From NCBI GenBank assembly GCA_025765595.1, contig JAIVFH010000262.1:1-37424 (forward strand): a stretch of DNA of 37,424 bases. Direction: 5' to 3'. The DNA comes from Obelidium mucronatum (taxonomy: Eukaryota; Chytridiomycota; Chytridiomycetes; Chytridiales; Chytriomycetaceae). How positions within the stretch are numbered: the first letter of the stretch is position 1; each line of letters starts with the position of its first letter. Made by a program: the position numbers and the translations under genes. The notes beneath the pieces were generated by a model. It was not told the DNA's origin. It saw nothing but the letters and a program-made list of their open reading frames with translations, and did no database searches. Shown one piece after another: positions 1 through 8,150 of the stretch.

Positions 1-697
1 GGTTTTCATATTCAACCTGTGAATCGCCAAGGGGTTCAAAAGAACGGAGCTATCCTTGCTTCCTCGTCTGCTCTGAGTACTAATGGCTGGAATTGGAGGT
101 GTTGGACCTTCTCCGAACGCAAGGGTTACGCATAGTGTGCCATTCGTGAGATTCAGGAGCGGCGAAGCGGCATCTAGGCCAAAATACCACCATCCTGCAC
201 CATCTTCCTGTTTCAGCTGTAAGCGTTAAGAAACATGCTAAATGTGACCCTCACCATATCAGACCAATGTAGATGCGAAGAATAGGAGACCTTCAACACT
301 TGCGGAGACGGTTCTGATATGGTCAGTTCAAAGTGCAGCTTCTTTGTCTAGAATAGCCATGTCAAGGTTGGTTGTTGTTGACAGAGCGAACCTGAACCCA
401 GGAAAGAAACTCCGTCTCGCTTTCTCGACCATCTCTTGCGTAAACGTGAACATAGACGTCGATGCGACTGATTCTGGTATCGTGCCCATTGGGATAGACG
501 TTGACTCCCCACTTTCTGCCACTGCTAACGGGTTAATAAGACTGTCAGCCACGTCAAAGTAAATACCACACAAGAAACGGACTGGCGCCATACGAAACCA
601 CCGAATACAAAGGGCCTTTAGCCTGTGCCAGTTGTGAAAAGCGAGGAATCTCGAGTGCCACCGATCTATTTGCCTCCTCAAGTTTCACTCTCCTCAT
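1..697 (-). CDS. Partial multi-exon gene of unknown function, running off the left edge
   Basis: I do not recognise this protein. Reading leftward, an ATG at 697 opens a frame with a hydrophobic stretch ending near GASPFLVWYLL. A serine/threonine-rich stretch (about 540-400) and a segment containing LHFELTISEPSPQVLKVSY (about 330-270) look coding in different frames, so several short introns are needed. A GTGAGG donor near 256 and an ACAG acceptor near 213 lead into an exon that stays open to base 1. That exon contains WWYFGLDAASPLLNLTNGT, with one N-glycosylation-type site, so an extracellular or secretory protein is possible. Exact joins are uncertain and the C-terminus is missing. A fragment of a membrane or secreted protein is an inference only. 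Confidence 0.4.
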
Positions 698-759
698 TTT
701 CAAATTACTCCATGCATGCAGTAATAATAAATAATTATATAATTACAATATAATTACAC

Positions 760-765
760 TTTATT
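760..765 (-). terminator. AATAAA-type polyadenylation signal
   Basis: TTTATT on the given strand reads AATAAA on the minus strand in a very AT-rich stretch. It could end the GPATCH11-type transcript (stop at 1004) or the small frame that ends at 801. Confidence 0.3.
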
Positions 766-800
766 TATCTTTCCAACCGAATAACTCCAGGCAAAGGCTT

Positions 801-968
801 TTACTGTAGGTACAAGTCTTTCAAGATCCGCTTCCGAGCAAGGAAATATGTTGCTGCATCTGCCTTCCTTCCCATCATCTTTTGCTTTATGGCCCAAGTG
901 TATGTCAAGCCAGATAGAGCCAAGAGGCGACGAGAAGTATCAAATACAATATAAGTCATTTTTGGCAT
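801..968 (-). CDS. Possible small basic protein (55 aa), doubtful
   Basis: A short frame begins at ATG 968 (a further ATG lies upstream at 986) and is rich in Lys/Arg, with a hydrophobic start and a tail containing ATYFLARKRILKDLYLQ. It lies directly behind the GPATCH11-type gene on the same strand, 36 nt after its stop, and just ahead of an AATAAA signal. I know no family for it. It may simply be 3' untranslated sequence; the composition looks protein-like but the length proves nothing. Confidence 0.2.
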   Translation of the reverse strand: MPKMTYIVFDTSRRLLALSGLTYTWAIKQKMMGRKADAATYFLARKRILKDLYLQ

Positions 969-1003
969 ATTAATGTGGCGATGCATCCACTGTCATTCAA
1001 GTA

Positions 1004-2067
1004 TTATTCCAAATCAATATCATGGTCATCTCGGCTTGACCCCGGACATATTGACGCCATTTCATCGACGGAAACAAACTTATCGCCACACCACACGCAG
1101 TAGAAATAGGTCTCTCTCAAATACTGATTCACTCGCAACAATTTTGAAACGGTCTAAATGAAGATGAATATGTTTGAGATGTTTGAAAGCTCAAATAATA
1201 GAAACATGCCTCCAGTTCCTCGAAGCCAGATTCTCGTTCACAATCCGATTCCTCTTCCAGTTCTGCATCTGTCGCCAGCTGCTTGTAATACTCTCCTCGA
1301 GAAGACAAAACATCTGCCTTGATCGATGAGACAGCATAATCATCTGAGAGAAGTTTCTGTTTCCGTTCGGGAATCCACATATCCGAACGAGGCAGCCCAG
1401 CAGCTTCGTCCAGTCCCTGAAGAGCTTTTCGTGCCCTCATTAATTCCCCATACATTTTCGCTTCTATTCGCTTCTTTGCTGCGGAAACTCGATATTCTTC
1501 CTGCGACTGTTTCACGACGGAGTCCGCGAGTAATTCACTTGATGCCAAGATTTCCCTATGATGAGTATCCATTCCAAGACCACCATGTCCTGTTTTGTTT
1601 TTTGTTCAAAGGATCGCGGCTCGAAGTTGCGATTACCTGTTTTTATATTTATTCACAGCAATGGGTTCCTGCAGCCTTGTGGACAAGGCATCATCCCTCC
1701 CCAACTTCATTCCCTTTCTGCAACAACAATATAAATGCAAAAAGAAACACTGACATGTAGAGAACGTACTTGAATCCGAGCTTGGCAAGCATACCAAATC
1801 CCTTATTATCATCGACGAGCACATTCGTCTTCAGACCTTCCTCTCTTGCCTCCATCTCTATCCACCAAGTCACTTTTTAAGCTCTTCACTATCGGATTGT
1901 ACACGCGTACCCCTCTCCTTCGCAGACTTGACTGTTCCCTTACGGCGACTCTCTTCCAGATCGAGCTTCCGCTTCTGCTGGTATGTCAGCTGTTTTTTGG
2001 GCTTCGGTGCTTCCTCGAAAGTCATCGACATGTAATCATCGTCACTGTCGTTTGCTCGTTTTGACAT
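1004..2067 (-). CDS. GPATCH11: G-patch and DUF4187 protein, GPATCH11 (CCDC75) type
   Basis: G-patch proteins of this type are nuclear and linked to RNA processing. The N-terminus carries an acidic DDDYMS motif typical of the family. Five exons fit: 2067-1911, 1857-1770, 1717-1637, 1589-1210 and 1153-1004. The G-patch spans exons 2-4 (KGFGMLAKLGF, then EPIAVNKYK, then GGLGMD). The last exon encodes the diagnostic DUF4187 end, with YCVWCG and CPGSSRDDHD, a putative Cys4 metal site. Two oddities are visible. The last intron (1209-1154) begins GC instead of GT. Across intron 3 (1636-1590) the frame is off by one; dropping one A from an A5 run at 1640-1644 would give the family-like KTGHGGLGM. Family identity is firm; exon 3-4 continuity is not. 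Confidence 0.88.
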
Positions 2068-2105
2068 TGTTCGAATTGTTCTTTCAAAGATTATTTAAAA
2101 TTAAA
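2068..2105. promoter_or_regulatory. 38-bp divergent intergenic region between two start codons
   Basis: Only 38 bp separate the ATG of the G-patch gene (minus) from the ATG of the CFAP410-like gene (plus). The stretch is AT-rich (it ends ATTTAAAATTAAA). Both 5' leaders must therefore be very short or overlap the partner's coding region, and the core promoter elements are probably shared. Confidence 0.6.
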
Positions 2106-3992
2106 ATGATTCTAAGTGAGTCTCTGATTCTTTCGAAAGCAAAAGGATTCTCGCGAACTGGCGCGTCCAAAGACGTATGTGAGTAGCTTTGTTGTTGGTT
2201 GTTGCGCGCCTCTAACCAACTGTTCTCATGAAATTAGCACAGATAAGGTCAATCAATCTGTGGGGACAGGTAAGAAGATACATATATAATTATTGAGCAA
2301 AATAGACCTCTGAAGAGTCCCGCCACTTGTGTTGGTGGTCACACAGAACTTAGACGACGTTTCGTGCCTGGCAGGATTACCTGACTTGGAAGTAGTGTCT
2401 TTGCCTGTCAACAGAATATCAGATCTCTCTGCCTTCTCTTACCTGTCAAAGTGCAATCATTTTTCTTTCATGGGTGTGGTGTTGAGGAATCTGATCCATA
2501 ACCCCACTTTCCCACACTCAGATTGCAAGAGCTATATCTCCGCAAGAACGAAATCTCAGACCCCAGACAACTCGCCCATCTGATTCACCTGCCTTTCTTA
2601 AAGAGTCTTTGGATCGCTGAAAACCCATTCTGCGACAAGATCCCAAACTATAGAATCTCAATGATACGACTATTTCCGAATGTGCAAAAATTGGATGATA
2701 AAGAAGTCACGGATCGGGAACGAAGGGACGCGTTCAAGGCGGATAGTGCCAGCGAAAGCGAAGGCTCTCCGGTTTCGGTATCACCTCCAAAAGTGTTTCC
2801 ATTAAAACCTCCTGCACCCAGCAAACCAGGAATTTCCAACATAAGAAGACAACCCCAGCCTCTGAATCAAAAACAGGAATCCCCCTTTTCTGGCGATGCG
2901 AATTTTTTTGGAAACGTTCGCAGTATTGAACAACGATACACCCAACAAAAAGCCAGCGGGCCTAACCGACAATCTTTTTCGGACCCAACTAGCTCTGAAG
3001 ATGAAGAGTTGCGTGCTCAAATTGAACTCTTGCAACGACAACGCCGCAAAACAAGTGAACCTCTCTCAAAAAGCTATGATGAACGGCCATTGCGTCCTGC
3101 TCCTGTAAAATCAAACGACCATCTCATTGGGCAAGGCGTTATTGGCTCATACGATTCCCGCATCGAATTCATGAAATCAATTCCAACATCAAAATCCAAA
3201 CCGAGTTACGAGAGCCAAATTCTCCGCGATAAGCAGTTCCAAGATCATTTGGACCGCGGAACAAACGTATCACAAGTGCCAATCCAGGCCCGCGTCGATC
3301 ACAGAAAAAGGCACGACGATGGAAGTTTCCCAAAGAGTCATTTGGCTGGATCAGGCATCAGCGTGACGGAACAGTTGGATCAAGAACAACGTGATTTTAG
3401 AATGAGGAACCCGGACTGGGATAATGAAAACAATCATCTCGAAGGCGCTTCGATGCATGTGACGAATGACAAGGAAATTAATACCGATTTCCGGAGACGT
3501 GCTTTCGGTCCTTTTGGAGAAGGAGCACAGCACTTGCAAGGATCTGGTGCAAACGTCGACTTCATACCACATAAGGAGCATGATTATCGGTATCGCCATG
3601 GCGATTTGCATCATCCAATGTCAGAAGAACAGCATATCAGTGGTTCGTCGATGGCTGTTAAAGTAGGAGCTGAATACCATGATCCTAGATTGGGTCATGA
3701 GACTTTTACAAATCCGCATGTTCGAGGATCAGGTGCAAGAGTGTTTAGTGAGGAGGATTACGACAATTTTCCTGTTATGGAAGTGCAGGCAGAGACTATC
3801 AAAGCATCAAAAACCAACAAAATACCCACCAATGCGGCGCAGTCCACAAAACCGAACAGTATCAATCCTTCAAAGATAAAGCCAGAGTGGTTGAAAGAAC
3901 CTCCAGCACAAACATCAGTTCAACCGAATGTGGGAAATGCAACTGCATCCAAACCTAATGTAAGGGATTACAACAGTCCTTCATTTCGATAA
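2106..3992 (+). CDS. CFAP410: CFAP410 (C21orf2)-like leucine-rich repeat flagellar protein
   Basis: CFAP410 is a basal body/axoneme-associated LRR protein, so this gene points to a flagellated fungus. Four exons close in frame: 2106-2174, 2243-2269 (27-nt microexon), 2347-2450 and 2522-3992, giving 556 aa. The N-terminus (LSKAKGFSRTG, then SINLWG) matches the start of the family. LRR units follow (LEVVSLPVNRISDL, LQELYLRKNEIS), then an LRR cap with SLWIAENPFC and LFPNVQKLDDKEVT. Animal CFAP410 proteins are about 250 aa. Here a further ~430 residues follow: a disordered linker, a coiled-coil-like segment (ELRAQIELLQRQRRK) and a run of degenerate repeats (separate entry). The gene is divergent from the G-patch gene. 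Confidence 0.88.
3216..3765 (+). repeat. Five to six degenerate ~32-aa repeats in the CFAP410-like tail
   Basis: The translated tail (about residues 300-480) repeats the pattern D-[FYHP]-R-x-R-x8-12-H-[LIV]-x-G-[SA]-[GS]-x2-V. Cores are HLAGSGISV, HLEGASMHV, HLQGSGANV, HISGSSMAV and HVRGSGARV, with a weaker first copy, HLDRGTNV. The DNA has diverged, so the repeat is visible only at protein level. Confidence 0.75.
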
Positions 3993-4170
3993 CATACTCA
4001 TTTTTTTGTTATTTGTTTGTCAGAATAATCTTCTTCTTGCCGTATTGAGCATTGTTAAAGATTTGGATACAAACTCGTTACAAGTTCTTCAACACGAAGT
4101 GAATCGCTTGTTAACTAACTGAGATTTATTGCCGTTTTCTTTAAACAATATAATGTGGTAGCTTTAACAG

Positions 4171-4860
4171 TTATGGAAATGCAGGTAATCCAAATTCAGC
4201 TGGATCAAATTCCTCCATACTGCGGAGTATTTTGGCACACTTCTCCGTCAAATCACTGGGAATAGCAAGATTGGTATCAGGCACCATAATCACGGTCATA
4301 TTAGCCGCAATCCCTGCTCTGGCTCCCAGAATCGCGTCTTCAAAAACCAGACAATTTCGATTATTTGAATGAATCGCAGCATTTAAACCAAGCGACTTTG
4401 CACTGGCAAGGAATATGTCTGGTGCAGGTTTACCATTCTTGACTTGCTCATCATCCCCGCAAATAACATGGCCATCAAACAACGCAAAAAACTCTTTATG
4501 GCTGCTCGACTTGATTTCGAATGCTTCTCGGCGAGAGGAAGTTGCGACGCATATGGGAACTCCAGAGGCTTTCAAGTGCTTTATCAGACGATGAACGCCA
4601 GGGAGAACTTTGCAGTCCGGGAACTTTACAGCCAGTTTCTCTCGCCTCTCTTGAATGTATTCATTGATACTGAGAGGGATTTGGTAGTATTGAATGACTA
4701 GTTCGGCGGCTTGTCGTTCTTTTGCACCCATTACTTGCGCTTTGATGTCCCAAGTGAATGTTTTTCCAAATCTTGCTAGTATTTCGCTATTAACTTCAAA
4801 GTCGATACGTTCGGTATCAAGAAGCAGTCCATCCATGTCAAATAGACAACATTGTGTCAT
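4171..4860 (-). CDS. HAD-superfamily phosphatase, pseudouridine-5'-phosphatase (HDHD1/PUDP) type
   Basis: A single-exon 229-aa protein. HAD motif I is CLFDMDGLLLDTE (nucleophile Asp and second Asp at about residues 8 and 10). The helical cap follows, then motif II (CVATSSRREAF), the motif III lysine in KNGKPAPDIF, and motif IV (FEDAILGARAG). This matches the compact fungal/animal PUDP group, which dephosphorylates pseudouridine 5'-phosphate or related sugar phosphates such as 2-deoxyglucose-6-phosphate; substrate cannot be fixed from sequence. Length is normal for the family and no targeting signal is seen. The upstream gene on the same strand stops only 40 bp before this ATG. Confidence 0.9.
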   Translation of the reverse strand: MTQCCLFDMDGLLLDTERIDFEVNSEILARFGKTFTWDIKAQVMGAKERQAAELVIQYYQIPLSINEYIQERREKLAVKFPDCKVLPGVHRLIKHLKASGVPICVATSSRREAFEIKSSSHKEFFALFDGHVICGDDEQVKNGKPAPDIFLASAKSLGLNAAIHSNNRNCLVFEDAILGARAGIAANMTVIMVPDTNLAIPSDLTEKCAKILRSMEEFDPAEFGLPAFP

Positions 4861-4900
4861 TTTATGGCTTTTTTAAAAACCCTATTCTTGATCTAATGTT

Positions 4901-5563
4901 TTATTCCAACTCTACAACGGCTGAAGAATGAGGAATATGGGCTTGAGTCTCATATTCTGATAGTATCCATCCCGTCTGAAACGGCACCATCATTTCGCAG
5001 GATGCCACGCTGGTTGAATCGTCTTCCCCAGCCCCAACATCAAAACTGAAATCTCCTGCCTCAAGCGCGTTTTCCATTCCAACCGATTCAATATCCGCCA
5101 GAATACCCGAGGATAAACTGGTAGTGTTGCATCTGACGGCAGCGTTTTGAACATTCTTTTTGCTCTGTTGTCGAGCCATCATATCCCTCGTTCGTTTCTC
5201 CAACGCATTCGCGTCCAAAGAATACGCTCTCACAAGCCTACTTTCATATCTCTTCAACTCTGCTAACGGTGGTTTGTCTGACCGTGTCCGAGCAATTTCA
5301 ATTGGTTCAACGCAAGCAGCGCAGAATCTATCTTTGCCAGCACTCGCTTCAGCTGATTCAGCGACTACAACTACATCCAGATCTGTTTTCAAGTCATATC
5401 CCCCGCCTCCTATTTCAGCATGAATAATGCTTCGCCTTGCCAGTGTATTGCGTTCGATATCGTGGATTCTGTCAATTGAATGGTATTTTTCATCCCGTTG
5501 GATCATGATTGCGCCGCGTTGAATTTCGAATATTGAATCTGGGAGTGGAGTTCTGTTTTTCAT
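4901..5563 (-). CDS. Hypothetical protein, possibly membrane-anchored upstream
   Basis: A 220-aa frame with no family I recognise. It is polar and acidic with a CAAC motif at about residues 82-85, a helical central part (LAELKRYESRLVRAYSLDA) and an Ala/Ser-rich end. Start ATG 5563 is the first in frame. The DNA just 5' encodes a strongly hydrophobic segment (LKQLFLLLTLFFVVIVLC) in the same frame, after a TGA. The real protein may therefore be a single-pass membrane protein whose first exon I cannot resolve. The stop TAA overlaps an AATAAA signal (GGAATAAAAC), and the phosphatase gene follows 40 bp downstream. Confidence 0.55.
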   Translation of the reverse strand: MKNRTPLPDSIFEIQRGAIMIQRDEKYHSIDRIHDIERNTLARRSIIHAEIGGGGYDLKTDLDVVVVAESAEASAGKDRFCAACVEPIEIARTRSDKPPLAELKRYESRLVRAYSLDANALEKRTRDMMARQQSKKNVQNAAVRCNTTSLSSGILADIESVGMENALEAGDFSFDVGAGEDDSTSVASCEMMVPFQTGWILSEYETQAHIPHSSAVVELE

Positions 5564-6224
5564 TTTTCGATAAATGTGTCTGGTGCATAGTACTATGACA
5601 ACAAAAAATAGTGTCAGTAGGAGGAATAGTTGTTTGAGAGAGAGGATTACTCAACGGATCACAGATACAAGTACTAATCCCAACAGACCAAATATTATAT
5701 ACGCGGTTTCGCTTATGCTTCCTGAAGCTGTTGTTTTTTTTTTCCCGGATACAATCAGATTCCACATTTTGTTGGCAGTGTCATTTTAAAAAAAAAAACT
5801 GAAGCATACATACACACAAAAGCAGCTCCACTCGATGACGCCGGAGATGTTTCTAGGACATGTTGATCCGTATGTTGACGCGTTGATGGTGGATGAATGA
5901 GGTCAGGCGGCAAAAATACAAATCCAGCCATATTGTGGAGTTATAGAGTCAGATATGCTTCTTGTGGGAGAAGTAGCAGGTTGACTAGGGTTTGATAGTT
6001 CAGTTGATGCTCTTTTTTTTTGGTGTTCGTGTTCAGCTGTCAAGTCTCCCATGTCGGAGTTTGAAATTAAACGGCACCCCAATTGATCGTGTTCCCAACA
6101 TCCCCCATTGCGATTTAATGCAATAATGCTTTTTTTTAAGAGTGTTAGCGTTTTTATTCTCACGCTTTTTATGGTAGCAATTATAAACCAACTTAAAGAA
6201 AAAAAAGACAAAAGAGAGAATTGT
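5564..6224 (-). other. Gene-poor stretch with hydrophobic segments in broken frame
   Basis: On the minus strand, 5790-5564 encodes two hydrophobic segments in one frame (IIFGLLGLVLVSVIR, then a TGA codon, then VILSLKQLFLLLTLFFVV), continuing into the 4901-5563 gene. No start codon lies in that frame. An A9 run lies upstream; one added base would join it to an ATG-led MWNLIVSGKKK. The rest (5790-6224) is low-complexity A/T sequence with an AATAAA-like site (minus, about 6160), probably the 3' end of the aquaporin gene. I see no RNA gene. Confidence 0.35.
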
Positions 6225-7776
6225 TCAATTGTGGATAGAATTACAAGCCATAAACATTCCAGCACCCAAAGCACCACCCAACAATGCACCCACATTAATA
6301 ATAACACCATACCACAATTCACTATCCCCCTTTCCTGGAATCGGCAAAATGTAGTGAATCAAACGAGGAGCAAAGTCACGAGCCGGGTTTGCTGCGAAAC
6401 CAGTTGGACCACCGAGACCCAGAATTAAAACCATAATGTAAAGACCAATCAGTAATGGAGCCATTGTTGGCATGGTGCCGTTCTTGAAGCCAGCGTCAGT
6501 AATCATTTCGAGACGGGCGTCAATCATGCTGGCACCGAAAATAAGGAACGCAGTTCCAAGCATTTCGACAAGGAAGTTGTGGATGGGGAGGAAAATGGCG
6601 GGTCGAGTGGCAAAGACGGAGAGCTTTGTGGCTTGGTCAGCGGCAATAGCGGCACGGCCGAGAGCTTCTTCTCTGTTGATTTTAGCGAGTTCTCCCTTTC
6701 CAGCAGCGGCACCAGAGGCTTCAATTTCAGGCTCAGGGCTGGCGTTTCTTGCTGGAATAGCCAAGTCTCCTGCGGTTGTATCGAAATGCACAGAGGGTTC
6801 ATTTCCACCGAGTTCACGTTCAAACTTTCTCAATGTCAGCGACTTGCAAACTGTGACGCCTCTTGATACCGCCAGCGGCGACAATTGTATTAGAGGATTC
6901 ACCCTTCTCCAAAGCAGGAACCGATGCTTTTCGCGAAAGAGACTCTTTTCCAGTTGGGAATGGCACTTCGGCACCGTGAAGAGCGTAAGTTCCACCAATC
7001 AAGTGTTCAACAACACCTTCTGGGTCTTCATCAAAGCTTTCATTCAACAAGTAGTATCGGGCGTCGGCAATGCGTTGGGCAAGAGTCTTTTTGGAGTCTG
7101 GTGTGGTCTTGGATGCATAATGGGGTTTAGTGTTGTAGGAAGCAAATCGAAGAGCAGATGGTTCGATTTGATCACGGGTTCGGAGAAGCAAGTCGTCGGT
7201 GTTGCTTGCTCTTGCTTCGGGGACTGTTCGGAAGTGGGGGAGATAGATGAGGTAGATGAATAAGGCGCCGGCAGCACCTCCAGCGAGTTCAGAGGCTGAG
7301 AGTGCGAGAAAGTCGGTGAAGTCGAGTTTTCCTCTGAATTGGGTCCGCAAAGTTTTTGTTTAGCTGGCTGGTAGATGTCAAACTTGAACAACAACGTGCT
7401 CACCGAACCCAGAGTGACAAGACCATTGCTGGATTCAAATGCGCAGAGGAGTAACCAAACATGCAAATGGCAGCAGTGAATGACATTGAGAATCCAAAGG
7501 CAATGAATCCAAATCCAAAGGCGTGTCCTTTGGTGTTTGGTAAAAGTTCGTTCGCAATCATACCCAGGCCTGAATAGTAGGGTTAGAGGACGGTGATCAG
7601 ATTCAGCAAAGGAGTTTCGGCAGGTGCATACCCATTCCGATAGCCATGAATGTTGCAAGAAACTGAAAGTCGCAAAAGATAAGAGACATGTTAGTTGCAA
7701 GGTTCATTCAGATCGTTCGCAACTGTACCTCAGTCAAGCATCGAGTTCCTAAAGAGTATATTCCAGTGTAGCCCAT
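6225..7776 (-). CDS. Aquaglyceroporin (MIP family) with a ~190-aa insertion in loop C
   Basis: A membrane channel for water, glycerol and other small neutral solutes. Five exons close exactly to 433 aa: 7776-7729, 7662-7632 (31 nt), 7569-7404, 7333-6903 and 6850-6225. TM1 is LTEFLATFMAIGMGLGM. TM2 leads into the first pore motif (SSAHLNPAMVL), and TM3 is ELAGGAAGALFIYLIY. TM5 leads into GPTGFAANPARDFAPRL, where the Asp after NPAR marks the glycerol-conducting GlpF group, and TM6 follows. Between TM3 and TM4 lie about 190 polar residues (about 117-305) where GlpF has a short extracellular loop C. The 52-nt intron 4 (6902-6851) was chosen because it restores the frame without sequence changes. 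The gene is divergent from the MFS transporter. Confidence 0.92.
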
Positions 7777-8150
7777 AGTATAGATAAAGTTGTGACACTA
7801 TTGAAAGTGGAAAAACAAGATGCCTTGATAATATTTATGCAATTTCCAAAAATGGACTGCAAGGGTGAGTCATTCCAACTTGGTGAGATAAGCCCTATGG
7901 CTTGCCACAAAAACTGCCCATATCTTTTTGGTATATTTTCTTGCTTTTTCATCTGGATTCACGACTGTATTTATTCAATACACTGCCGATCCTATTAACA
8001 TTGTCAAGTTGATTACTTGGACTGGCAAGGGAAAGAGAAGCCGCCCATGATATACTCATTTGAGTAGACTCTGTGGCGAGTGTTTCAATTCTTAATGTAA
8101 TCTTACATCGCATGTAACAGCACGCATGTAACAGCATTGCAGTTGTATAA
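7777..8150. promoter_or_regulatory. Divergent intergenic region between aquaglyceroporin and MFS genes
   Basis: 374 bp between two opposing start codons. I see no long frame. A short near-repeat (catcgCATGTAACAGCAcg / GCATGTAACAGCAttgc, about 8107-8138) lies just ahead of the MFS start and could be a paired regulator site; this is a guess. Confidence 0.35.

Noticed and set aside
6820..6902. A one-base frameshift in the aquaglyceroporin (dropping an A would also join the frames)
   Set aside because: A 52-nt GT-AG intron with a CTAAT branch site restores the frame with no sequence change and makes the total length close exactly.
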